Shown: piece after piece, positions 16,966 to 32,901 of the stretch
Position numbering within the stretch: position 1 is the stretch's first letter
Layout: each line of letters opens with the position of its first letter
Source of the DNA: Cichorium intybus
Taxonomy: Eukaryota > Streptophyta > Magnoliopsida > Asterales > Asteraceae
Assembly (NCBI GenBank): GCA_023525715.1
Contig: JAKNSD010000060.1
Location: 315,001 to 379,000, forward strand
Reading direction: 5' to 3'
DNA length: 64,000 nt
The notes under the pieces: model-generated
Databases searched by the model: none
Told to the model about the DNA's origin: nothing
What the model saw: the letters and a program-made list of their open reading frames with translations, nothing else
Program-made: the position numbers and the translations under genes

Positions 16966-18423
16966 GGCAAAATTACACTGTAACCCATCAAAGTTTCAGC
17001 TTATGGTTTAAAAGGTCCCTCAACTTATTTTTTTGCTTTCTAAGGGATTTAAGTTGTCCTTAACCTGTCTAAAAGGTCACATGACCTCTTAAAGCCGGTT
17101 TCCTATGCCTACGTGTCCTTTCATCTCCCTTGCAACATAATTTCGATTTTCCCTCAAGAATAAGAGAGGCATAAATCTTTCTTGTTCTCTTAACGATCGG
17201 TGCCTCCAACAATCTTTCCACCTTCCTCAACCTCTGCACCGCCATAAATGCAAGATCAAAACCCTAATATATTTCTGCCATTAAAGACGGAATATACCTT
17301 CTGTGGCTGGAGCTTCCAGCCGGAGTCAACCCAGTCAACATGAAGTCGAATCTGAGACCCATCGAACTCAACTTCTTTAGGTGGACTTTCAAACGAAATG
17401 ACATGCTTCTTGTTCTTGATCTCACCGTCGCCGATCACCGTACTTACAACACCGATCCACCACCCATCTCTCAAATACGCATCAACGACATCGGAAACCT
17501 GAAAATCACCGGCACCCTCCACCGTCTCCGCCTCTTGCTCCTCCTGGTTTTCAGAGGGATATGCACCATAGACCATGGAATCCGGCGTCGTCGCTGCTTA
17601 CTTCTACAGTAGACCCTTTCGTAAAAGGCTCAACCTCCATTGTTGCTTCTGTATTTGGTTTAAAAGAGGGATATGAAAATGGGGTTTTTTAGGGATCAGT
17701 GCACCATTAATGGGAGGGATTGAAGGGAGATGGCTGTAAAATCGGCCCATGATTTGCTTTGTAGTGTAGTACTAGTAGGTAATTAATTACAAACATCTTA
17801 CCGTAATCCATTACTTTACCTAGGCAGTCAGTTCATTATAGTTTCAACTAAAAAATCTGATTAAGACTGGGAGACACCAGGAGCGGAAAGGAAGAAGGGG
17901 GAAGACTCGCCTGAATTCAGACTGGGAGACACCAGGAGCGGCAACTACAGTCACGAGATCGGTAAGTTGACTCGGTAAGCTTAAAGTGTGAGTGATTTGG
18001 AAAGATGATGAGCTGTTTGGCATTTTCGCAGAGATTCTTCTGCTAATTACACTGCGACATTGAAGAGGAAAGGAAGCGGCAACTTTGCTAACGCAGGAGG
18101 AGGAGAACATATATATCGAGGGGGAGCACCAAAGCGTCATCGTTTTGGGTTCGTTGTAGATTTTTTCAAGAAATAAGTACACATGTGAGAGTCTAAGACG
18201 CCGAGGCTTGTCTTGTCATCGGAACTTTCCCATCATTTATTCTTGAGGGAAAATTGAAAATACGTTGAAAGGACACGTAGGCATAGAAAACCAGTTTTAA
18301 GAGGTTACGTGACTTATTAAACAGGTTAAAGACAACTTCAATCCCTTAGAAAGCAAAAAAATAAGTTGAGGGACCTTTTAAACCAGAAGTTGAAACCTCG
18401 ATGGGCTACAGTGTAATTTTGCC
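16966..18423. mobile_element. Pack-MULE (non-autonomous Mutator-like element)
   Basis: 1458 bp with terminal inverted repeats of about 200 bp (16966-17165 and 18225-18423), roughly 85% identical. Both begin GGCAAAATTACACTGTA when read inward. A 9-bp TTTCTTTTT duplication flanks it. There is no transposase. The interior holds a host-gene fragment (Agenet domain, minus strand) and a second gene-like, GC-richer stretch at 17850-18180 that includes a 22-bp direct repeat of GACTGGGAGACACCAGGAGC type. Long TIRs, 9-bp TSD and captured coding sequence define a Pack-MULE. Confidence 0.9.
17256..17640 (-). pseudogene. Captured Agenet/DUF724-type gene fragment
   Basis: Reading from 17640, an N-terminal start gives MEVEPFTKGSTVEVSSDDAG, typical of the first Agenet domain of plant Agenet/DUF724 proteins, which bind chromatin or RNA. 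The frame then shifts. A second frame from 17576 contains most of another Agenet repeat: FQVSDVVDAYLRDGWWIGVV, a stretch around FESPPKEVEFDGSQIRLH, then VDWVDSGW. It ends at 17256. The middle of the first domain and everything downstream are missing, so it is a captured exon fragment and not a working gene. It lies wholly inside the MULE. The reading-frame change may mark a lost splice junction. Confidence 0.82.
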
Positions 18424-18432
18424 TTTCTTTTT

Positions 18433-19104
<672 letters not shown>

Positions 19105-20877
19105 TCTATATAACTCTTATAATAGAAGCCATACAAAAGAATATGGTTTAAGATATGTCTCATTCTTGCACCATATTCATTTGAAACCCCCACCTCTTCA
19201 TCTTTGAACTAATTATTAAAACCACTCAAGAGTTTTTTAACTTTTATATTATAATGACTAAGTATTTAAACTAATAATGATATAATTTATGAGTATCAAA
19301 TGAATTGTAGTTGAATAGTCTTTTTTTACTATAAAAGAGGAGAATCATTTCAGTAACACACAAATACAAATCACATACAAAGTGAGAAAAACCATATAGA
19401 TTGAAGAATGCCAAGGTTTAAAGATATTTGTGTTGGCTTGAGTTTTTTTATATATTTCGAGCCATATTATGATGATCATACAACCATTATCGACGAAGAA
19501 AATGTGTGTGTATGAAACTCATTTCGCAATGAAGTTATTATATTTTACTATGTTTTATGTTTATTTTGTAACTCAAACTTAAGTTTATGTAATTAGTTGA
19601 TGATTTGGATTCTTATTTGAGATTTTTGGTATTTTTATTTCATCAATTAGAATAGTATACATCTTCATATAATACAAGCTTTGATATTTTATTATCATGT
19701 GTTATGTTTGTGATTTATAAAATAAAATCATATTTATATATTTGGGTGTTTAGTATTTTGAAAAAACTTTATACATAATTAGTTAAATAGATATTATATT
19801 TTAGAATTTATATTTAAACGGACATTCAGGAAAATTATCAAAAAACACATGAAATATTGAAGAGATTATTGAAAAAAATAAAGCAAGTATATCAATAAAT
19901 AATTGTTCTTGCATTTCTAATAAAAATATAATTAATAATTTAATTTCATCGAAATGAATGATTTTACAAAATACTTATTAAATCATACATATAATCAATA
20001 CTTAAATTTGATTAAATTGAATAGTTTTTACAAAATACTTTGTTCATCTTATATTATAATTATCTTCTAAGAAATGAAATTTGCTAATATATAAGTAAAT
20101 ATTACAATTACGTACATATTATAATTATTAATAGAGGTATTTTTACTTCAATCACATTTATTTAAAACTCTTATGACTTTTCATGTTCTTTTTAATAATT
20201 ATGTTAACGTTAGTTTATAATCAACATATTACGATAAGTTATATATTATAATGATATTATCATTTGAATCATGGTAATTCATTCTAAATAAATATTAGTT
20301 TTTAATTGTTTAAAATAAATGATGAAACATGATTTTAATTTTATTGTATATGTAATTTTTAGAATTAAATGTATGTAAAAACACGCTTTTAGTATGTTTA
20401 TTAAATCAATACAAACATTATCATTAGTTTCTAATCGTAAATATTATGACAAAGTTAGATATTATAATGATGATCACATTAATTAAGATAGTTTTATTTA
20501 GTTAAACATTAGCATTTAGTTGTTTAAGTGTTGACAATAAAAATATGTTAGTTCATTACCAATAAGTCTAAAAAAAATTCCACAGCATAGATTCCAGCTA
20601 TACTATGATTTCTTTTTTTTAACTATTATCCTAAAATTTCTTATTGTTTATTTATTATGATATTATTTAACTAATTATTACTTTATTTTTTTGATTTTTA
20701 GAACGAATGTCTTGATATAAGACAATTCATTAGTGATACATCAACTTTTTGTTTCTTATATACAATTGTTAGTACATAGTAGATAACAATGACTTAGATA
20801 CTTTTTAACAAAACATATGTATTATTATTGTAACTGCATAATTTTGTTCCTGCGCAACGCGCGGGGATTCGACTAGT
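19105..20877 (+). mobile_element. Helitron-like element A
   Basis: The 5' end reads TCTATATAACTCTTATAATA, a plant Helitron-type start. The 3' end reads TGCGCAACGCGCGGGGATTC and then GACTAGT, i.e. a short GC-rich hairpin about 10 bases before a terminal CTAGT. No inverted repeats or target duplication are seen, as expected. The 1.77-kb interior is very AT-rich and non-coding, so it is non-autonomous. The exact 5' base is uncertain by up to 25 bases because of the TCTATA repeats. Confidence 0.7.
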
Positions 20878-23172
<2,295 letters not shown>

Positions 23173-26158
23173 TCTATATATCTTATAATTGAAGCATATT
23201 TTCAAGAACCACATTGATTTGAAACCCCCATGTCTTTTCACATTTCCAATTATTTTTCAAATTTCTTTTTAATAATGTTTACTAATTGCTTTAAAATAAT
23301 CATATGTTACAATCATCTAAACTAAGTGTATATTTTTCAATGATCTAAACTAAGTGTATATTTAACCATATTTTACAATCATCTAATATGTGAGTTTATT
23401 AAATGTATTGCTCACACTAACATAATGTTTGTATTATCTAAATCCACCAATATCTATTTTTTATTATGAAAAAAGTTATTGAAATAAATGTGGTTCAAGA
23501 TAAATGATTTATATTTTACCATATTAATTTGAGATTTTTTTCTTTATCCCACATTGCTTCAAATACATATATCTCATTATCTCTTTCTCTTATATAGTAC
23601 AATTCATTTGCTTTCATTATTCATCAAACTTGATCTTTCAATTCAATTATTAATTATTGATCATTTTATCATAAAAACGTGTTTTTATCACAAGTTTTAA
23701 AATATTTTTACTATTTAGTTTCAACTCTAAAAAGTATTGAAACTCATAAGTAAACAATAAAATTACTTAAAACTTTTAAAAACTTTGACTAGGTTGAAAG
23801 TTTATAGTATGTCGTTTTTAAAAAAGTGACACTGGTGTAAACATTTTCCGATTCACCAATATGTATATACGTAGAAATTTTAAAATTACTTAAACTTTTA
23901 AAAACTTGATTAGGTTTGATGTTTATAGTGTCGTTTGTAAAAAATGACACCGGTGTAAACATTTTTCGTTTCACCAATATGTATATACGTAGAAACTTTC
24001 AATTGTTAATGTTTTAACTATCTATTATTATAAATGAGATCATTCAAAACAACATGATTAAACATTAATAATTTATTTTTTTACCATATTATGTTGATAT
24101 TTTTATTTGTCTCACATCGTTTCACGCATTTGTATAACATTTCTTCTTTCACTTATATAATACCACTAATTTAATTACATTATACATCAATCTTGATCAT
24201 AATATGACTTTCAAAGTCTATTATTAATCAAATATCATTTTATCATACAAACATGTTTTCTCAAAGTGATAAAGACTTCTATTTATAGGTTTTAATTTCC
24301 AAAAGTATTAAAACTCAAAAATGAAGATGAATATTATTAAAAACCTTTTGAAACTGAATAGATTGCAAGTTTAAAGTATGTTGTAAAAAAGTGACAATGA
24401 TGTTGCGTTGTACATATAATAACCTTTAATTTTTTTCTTATATAATACAACTCTTTAGGTTCTCTTATCAATCTTGGTCATACTATTGTTTTCAAAATCT
24501 ATTGTTAATTAGTGGTCAATTTATCACAAAAACATATTTTTATATCAAAGTTTCAACAATTATCCTATTTCGTTTTAACTTCAAAAATCAATGAGACTAA
24601 AAAGATGAATATTTAAAAGAGTTAAAAATTATCAAAAAACCAATTGAGTTGGAAGTTCATAGTAAGTCGTATGACACAGTTCAATGTGTGATGACAACGT
24701 TGTAAACATTTTATTTCGCTTTCATAAGATTTATGAACATAAAACTTTTAAATAGTAATCCTTGAGAGTTTAAACAAATCTGTTTATAAATATAAATATT
24801 ATAATATATGTTATTTAATCAATATAATTTAATATGAATTTTTATCATGTACCACATTAATTTGAATTTATTAGAAAAAAATAGATCGGAGTGGACATCG
24901 GTGAGCACGCTTCCAATATTTACAAAAACAGTCCTAAAACTGAAACCAAAGGTTCATGGAATGTTGCAACCAATTCGTAATCTGGTTACAATCAAGAACA
25001 CAAAAGAACAAAGATATGTTAGAAATCATTTTAGCCTCTTACTTATAGATGTTTTCTTTACTTTGAAATTTGTTTCTTAAGCTATGTGAGATGAGAATTA
25101 TATTAGTCTCTTTACTTATAGATGTTTAATTTCTTTTCAGTTGTGTTTCTTAAGCGATGTGGGACAAGAAATTGACACAAAAATAACACACTATGAATAA
25201 AATTTTGATCTCATATCGTCATGATAAACCAACTCAAGAAAATTTTTTATTCTATAAATAAAGGTCTCCCTCAAGTTAAAACAATTGTATAAATCATTAG
25301 ATTTTTTTATTGTTGGAAACATGTCCAAATATTAAAATTCAAGAAAATATATAGTTAAAATTTTCTTATTTTTTAATAAAGTTGAGCTTTAAAAATTTAG
25401 AGAGTCGGTCCGAGATGAGCTATGGATTCATTCATCAAATTGCACAAAATCACATGCATTATGCTAAATAATGCAATTTTGAACTTTTATCTCTTATGCA
25501 ATATTGATGTCAAAACGACGATTTCTAATTTTATCAGAGGTCATTCAATAAATATACTGCATGTATTCTAACTATATATCTTTTCTATTACAAAGGAAGT
25601 CATTCAAATCAATGTCGTTCAAGATACATGATTTATCTTTTACCATATCAATTTAATGTTTTTTTTCTTTATTCCACATTGCTTCACATACATATATGAC
25701 ATTTTCTATTTCTCTTATATAATACAATTGATTTGCTTCTATTATCCACCAAATAGCATACTATTAATTTAAATTAAATATTCGAAATTAAAACATGACC
25801 AAATACGCAATCTTTAAATTGATTTTAAAATATATAAAAGTAAAATTAAATTTGAAATTATACAAAAGTATTATCCAAGCACAACATGTTAGTAGATTAT
25901 TAAAATCATGTGGTTTGAGATAACTCTTTATATTAAACCATATTAATTTGATTTTTATTTGATGTATTGTATTTATTCATTAAAATTATTGAAATTCGTT
26001 GTCTTCCAAATTTAATACATGTATGTATTATCATATAGTTAACAATAATGAATATATTTTTCTATAATTTTTTTTAATTTGGTATAAGAATAACATGCAT
26101 TTGTTTATATTTTAACTAATAATTTTTTTCCTACGCAACGCGCGGGCATTCGGCTAGT
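23173..26158 (+). mobile_element. Cluster of nested Helitron-like 5' ends with one 3' end
   Basis: Helitron-type 5' starts occur at about 23173 (TCTATATATCTTATAATTGA), 24021 (TCTATTATTATAAATGAG) and 25580. Each is followed by variants of ATCATTCAAA..AATGTGGTTCAAGATA. Only one 3' terminus is present, ACGCAACGCGCGGGCATTCG then GCTAGT, ending at 26158. It is nearly identical to the end of element A. The interior is AT-rich and non-coding. Nested insertions or loss of intermediate 3' ends would explain the pattern. Confidence 0.55.
23759..24002. repeat. Tandem pair of ~121-bp units
   Basis: Two adjacent copies share TATGTATATACGTAGAAA and CGGTGTAAACATTTT-type blocks (TGACACTGGTGTAAAC versus TGACACCGGTGTAAAC). 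They lie within the Helitron-like cluster. Confidence 0.75.
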
Positions 26159-26284
26159 TTCTAAAATAAAGCTAGAGGAATAAATATGACGTTTTTACAA
26201 TTAAATATAATTAATGTGTGCTCTTTTTTAGGAAATGATTAAAATCATCAACTTCCTTTCTTATTTTTATGGCATTCCAAATTC

Positions 26285-26382
<98 letters not shown>

Positions 26383-26495
26383 CCCCCCCCCTCAAAAAAG
26401 GCTGCAAAAGTGAAGATGAGTCAAACGCAAAGAAGAGGCAGTAACTCATGGCTGCCACCAAGAAAGAAAGAGAGGAAAAGGTAGCAGCCGAGAAC

Positions 26496-26575
<80 letters not shown>

Positions 26576-26639
26576 GACGCAAAGGGATCGAGGAAGAGGG
26601 TGGGAGAGAGAGAGAGAGAGAGGGAAAAATATTCATCTA
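26159..26639. repeat. (TA)n, poly(C) and (GA)n microsatellites
   Basis: (TA)n at about 26289-26379, a C10 run at 26382-26391, and (GA)n at about 26504-26572 followed by a shorter GA tract. No gene; the Ser-Leu and Arg-Glu repeat frames come from the (GA)n. Confidence 0.9.
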
Positions 26640-27480
26640 TGCTCAGTTCAATTATAAACATTTGAAGTTTTATATAAATATTCATCCATGTTCAATTATG
26701 AACATTTGAGTTTATATATAAATGTATAAATGTTCATCCATGTTCAGTTATGAACATTTGAGTTTTTGTATAAATGTATTAATGTTCATCCATATTCAGT
26801 TACGCACATTTAAGTTTTTGTTTAAATATTCATTAATGTTCGTCAATGTTCATTTCTGAACATGTTGTATGTTACTATATTTCGTCAATGTTCATCAATA
26901 TTAATTTCTGAACACGTGTCTATGTTCGTATATTTCATCAATGTTTTTCAATATTCATTTCTGAACATGTGTGTATGTTGTATATTTCATCAATCTTCAT
27001 TTCTGAACATGTTTTCTGTTACTATATTTTCATCAATGTTCGTCGATGTTCATTTTTGAACATCAATTGGTTATGAATGTTCATTTCTGAACATGTGTGT
27101 ATATTTGTATATTCTATTAATGTTCGTCAATTTTCATTTCTGAACACGTTGTATGTTACTATATTTGGTCAAGGTTCATCAATATCTATTTCTGAACATG
27201 TGTGTATGTTCGTATATTTCATCAATATTTGTCGATGTTCATTTCTGAACATGTGTTTATGTTTGTATATTTCATCGATGTTTGTCATGTTTATTTATGA
27301 ACATGTTGTCTGTTACTATATTTTATCAATGTTCGTCAGTGTTCGTCAATATTCATTTATGAACATGTGTGTATGTTCGTTTATTTCATCTAAGTTCATT
27401 ATGAACATTAATTGATTATGAATTTAATATTCGAGTGTATAATAGTTAGTTTATGGATGTGAATCTTCATTTATGAACAT
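26640..27480. repeat. Degenerate minisatellite with palindromic unit, ~55-60 bp
   Basis: About 12-14 degenerate copies of a unit containing TGTTCATTTCTGAACATG, then GTGTATGTTCGTATATTTCA, then TCAATGTTCGTCAA. Each unit carries the imperfect palindrome TGTTCA...TGAACA. It is not coding. Confidence 0.8.
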
Positions 27481-27619
27481 AATTGCTTTAAATTAGGAAT
27501 ATAATTAATAAAATATTGTTTTCTTTTTTAATAAAAATATTATTTTACTATTATACCTTTATCACCCTAATTTGATATAAAGGTCAAGAAAATGATTCTA
27601 TACTTTTATGTTGATCACA

Positions 27620-29156
<1,537 letters not shown>

Positions 29157-30056
29157 ACCCCAATTGAAATCTTGATTGACCCCTCATTATTACTTTTAAA
29201 ATTTCTATATATAAATTTAATCATAAAGTATTTATTAACTAATAATTAGAGATTTTTTATTTTAGATAATAAATTTTAATGATAAAAAATACTTTAAAAA
29301 ACTGACTGCTAATTTAAAAAAATGAAACCCAAATCCAATAAAAAGCCCAATACCTTTAAAACCCTAACTCTATCATATAAAAACATAAATCATTAAACCC
29401 TAAAACAAATTCATTTGAAAAGTTTCAGCAGCTCTCCTCATCAATTCCGCCGCCGCCGCCGCCGGAGACCGTCAACGCCGTTGTCGGAGCTGTGACCGAT
29501 CTCTCTCTATCTGTATCTCTCTCGATCTCTAACATATACTTAATCTCTCTCGAACTCTCTCTCCATCTGTTTCTATTTCTCTGCCACCGTGGTGCATCAC
29601 CGCCACCGCCGACGTTTCTTTCCTTCCCTCATTAAGGTCCGTTCTCACTCTCGTTTGTATATCTATCTCGATCTCGATCTCTTACCTCTTCTCTCTCTCG
29701 AACTGTCTCTTTCTGCCTCTCCGCCATCGGACTAGGTAGCCGGAGTTGTGACCGGTCTTCCCATTGTCGTTCTCATCCTACCTCCGGGGGCATAGCCGGA
29801 GTGGTTTGTGGTGGTAAATGGAGTTGTTAGTGGTGGTTTCTTTATTTTTATTTTAAATAATATAAGGTGGAGAAATAAAAAAATAGACTTGCTGATGGAC
29901 TGAAATTGTAAAAAATAAAATAAAATAATTAAAAAATTGGAAAAGCTGAGAAATCTGAAGAAAATATTGAAAGTCTAGTAGGTGACAACTTTATTGGTTT
30001 CATGTTTTCTACAAAAAAAACAATCATTAAGGGGTCTGCCAAGTGAAAATGGGGTC
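29157..30056. mobile_element. Candidate TIR element carrying a promoter-like insert
   Basis: Bounded by imperfect inverted ends, GACCCCAATTG...TTGACCCCTCATTATT on the left and AATCATTAAGGGGTC...GGGGTC on the right, with a possible 3-bp TTG duplication. Inside, 29330-29640 looks like a plant gene 5' end: AAGCCCAAT, a telo-box AAACCCTAA, a TATA-like CATATAAAAAC, then a pyrimidine-rich leader and a (CCG)n stretch. No extended reading frame follows. The transposon class is uncertain. Confidence 0.45.
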
Positions 30057-30149
30057 TTGATAGGATAACCCTAACCATAGATGTAATTATTGAAATCAAA
30101 AGCTAGTAAGTAGTTTTTAAATGATGTGGCAAATCTATCCTACTCCTAC

Positions 30150-30247
30150 TCCTAAACTACTCATTGTTATGTTAGTGCCAGGGTTTGAACCCATGACCTC
30201 CTTGTTAGTAATCACCTTGTTAGCCAAGTGGGCTAGCCCCAACTTGT
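30150..30247 (-). mobile_element. tRNA-derived SINE fragment, family S3
   Basis: On the minus strand the sequence has an A-box-like TGGCTAACAAGG and a B-box GGGTTCAAACC about 40 bases apart, followed by CTGGCACTAACATAACAATG. Spacing and order fit a SINE head. No second copy was found in the window, and its ends are not certain. Confidence 0.55.
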
Positions 30248-31291
30248 CAATACATTTTAGGTGAACGAGTCATTTACGCAAAAAAAAGAAAAAAAACGGT
30301 TATAAAAAAATATTTTCTAACAGTAACTATGTAAACCGGGGTTTCAAACCGATTTCTGTCAAACCGAATACAAAGCATTTAAAATGGCTATAATCTGAAA
30401 TCGGTCTAAACCAACTATTCGGTTCAAAATCAAACTAATTTCACTAAAACCGGTTTTTATATCAAACTTGAACCGGATTTAAAACAACTTTAGGATCACA
30501 AACCGGTTTTTTGTGCACCCCGCTTAGTGCTCCAGTGCCCTACTTCATAAAAGATTTATTTTTCACACTTTTATGTTTAATTATGTATAGTTAATTAGAT
30601 ACTTTTATTCTAATTACAAAAATCTTTTCAAATTAAAAACAAAAACAAGTAAAAACAAAACCTTTAACAATGGGCTATGATAACTAACAAAAATAATAAT
30701 TAGAATACCTTGACTAAACTTTATGAAGACAACAAAGAATTTTTTTTATTACCCAAATAAAATTATATTATTAAAATATAAATAAATATATATTGTTGAA
30801 ATTGATTGGCTTATTGTCATTAAACATAAAATAATAAGATGTCAACGACTATATGGGTTGTATATGTATATAATTGTTTATAATTCTCATTTTAATCTAA
30901 TTTTAATTAAATTTATACTAATTCAATTTGAAAACTATTTTTTATATATTTTTAAACTTTATTTTATGAAAATTTTAGTTAAAATAGTACTTACAAACTA
31001 TCATTGTAATTTTAGAATTTCAAAATATTAATTAAACTATGTTCTTTTACTTTGAGAAGTAACTAGAATGTTATTTATTATAATATTGTTTTGATTCAAT
31101 TTAAATTTTGGTAAAGTAAATAGTTTTTTAATAATAAAAGAGAATTTGTTTGACTATTAATTACATATTTGAAATATATTTTGATTAAAAAATAAATTAT
31201 GTTTATATCAAACTTATGAAATGATATATTTTATCTTAACTAAAATCTATTAAAATAAAAGGATATTTTAGTTGGTCTTTAATTAATTACA
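30248..31291. other. Non-coding DNA with an AACCGG-rich patch
   Basis: 30330-30510 is rich in AAACCGG and ACCGGTTT motifs like the hAT MITE at 45.9 kb, and may be a degraded relative. The rest is AT-rich and shows nothing recognisable. Confidence 0.45.
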
Positions 31292-31767
31292 GGGTTAATG
31301 ATCTATAATTACAACCAATAACACAAAATTTACTTATTAGATTTTAACCACCGTTTTAAGTTCCGACGACACATCTGTCTCCGTCGATTAGGCTTACAAC
31401 ATGTCCCTCAACCCATCCACAATTCTACCATCTCGACCAAGTCCAAAGCCTATCCACAATCTCATCACAACTGTACCACCTCGACAACACCCCCACGACT
31501 CTCCTCCTCCGATGCCCAATATGCCTCCGAGTGCCACACCTCTCTTCATCGAAGAGTAGCAACCAACTATGAGTTCTCCTCATAGCGATTTTACCTGGGT
31601 ATAAACGGTTAAATCAGAGACAATGATATTTTAGAACCAAAATTGAAAGTTTAGCAACATAATGGGTACAAAATTGAAAGTTCAGTAACCTATTGAATGA
31701 AATTAAAACTTTTGTGACCTAATGGGTACATTTCATGTTATTAGTTCCCATTATGGATCATTATCCC
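31292..31767. mobile_element. Small TIR (MULE-like) element
   Basis: The ends are inverted repeats of about 55 bp: GGGTTAATGATCTATAATTA on the left and, read inward, GGGATAATGATCCATAATGG on the right. The interior is a GC-richer segment (31370-31560) with CCTCGAC- and CTCCTCCGATG-like sequence, suggesting captured gene DNA without a usable frame. No clear 9-bp duplication is visible. Confidence 0.5.
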
Positions 31768-32901
31768 TTTTATTTATTTCAAATGTCTATTTAAGTATTT
31801 ATTCATAAATTTCAATGATTAATTTATAAGTTTTTAATGCTTAATTTTATTCTTATAAGTTAATGGTTTTTTGATAGTTGCTGATTGATAATATATTTGA
31901 TTGAGTCAATGCTCCGGTGAGGCTCAACCATAAATCTGACCAAACAATAAGCAAATTTGAGGGTTCAGGACCGAATTAAAGATATATCAATGTAGTATCA
32001 AGCAATCTGAATCTGATCGAGTCAAAATTCAACCTCTTACCAACTCAATAACAAGCATATCAAATAGCACATTAGTTAAACATGATAAAAATCGTATAGT
32101 GACTCTTTTTTTAATGATATCATTATGTGAATTTATTCCATTGTCTCAAACAGTATTTTTATCCTCCTGGAAAATTTGTTTGGATATTTTATTTAGCATA
32201 ATCAGAAAAAGATGATGTATTAAACTCCTATATATGTAATATTAAAAGATATACTTGTCCTAATATTTGGAGTCCCTAGCAAAATGTGAATTTATCTCCA
32301 ACCTCTTTTATAGTGCCATTTGTCTTTTAAAATTTGCATAGTTCACGACATTTCAAAAATATTTTAAATAGCAGCATATGGAGATTTCAGATGTTAAGTA
32401 TAAAAAATTGGTTTCTTCTAAAAATGCAATATATTATAATTTTGCCACTTAAAATAAATAAATAAAAATATCAAATAACTGGTAAGTTTTAGATCAAATC
32501 ATGATAGCTAATGATTTAGAAATTTTCAATTAATTTACTGAAAGATTATTATTTATCTTGAACTCCATTAGTCAATACGGACAAGTATAGATCAAATTAC
32601 ATTAAACAATAATTCAATACAAAAAAAAAAAAAAACAAATTATTTGATTATTTATGCTGTTACTTTGATCCAATAGTCATCCTCGTATACTTGCTCTAGC
32701 AATAAACGAGTGAGAATCCATAAAAAAAATCCATAAGTGTGTGTGTGAGTATTGCAAGCAAACACAAATGCATATTTACTTACACGTAAAGTTAACTCTA
32801 TCAAGTTTCAATGAAACCAATGACTATCGATTGACAAATCAAAAAAACTCCATAATCTTGCAATGAATCAAATCAAATGCATATTTATGCATCTTACACT
32901 A
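31768..32901. other. Non-coding spacer downstream of the CGR gene
   Basis: AT-rich; no coding frame or recognised repeat. The part nearest 32902 is the probable 3' UTR and terminator region of the minus-strand methyltransferase gene. Confidence 0.5.

Noticed and set aside
26421..26685. Ser-Leu and Arg-Glu repeat proteins
   Set aside because: Translations of the (GA)n microsatellite only.
26862..27415. Reading frames of 65-112 codons in the 26.6-27.5 kb minisatellite
   Set aside because: Periodic sequence of the tandem units with no domain; the frames change with unit indels.
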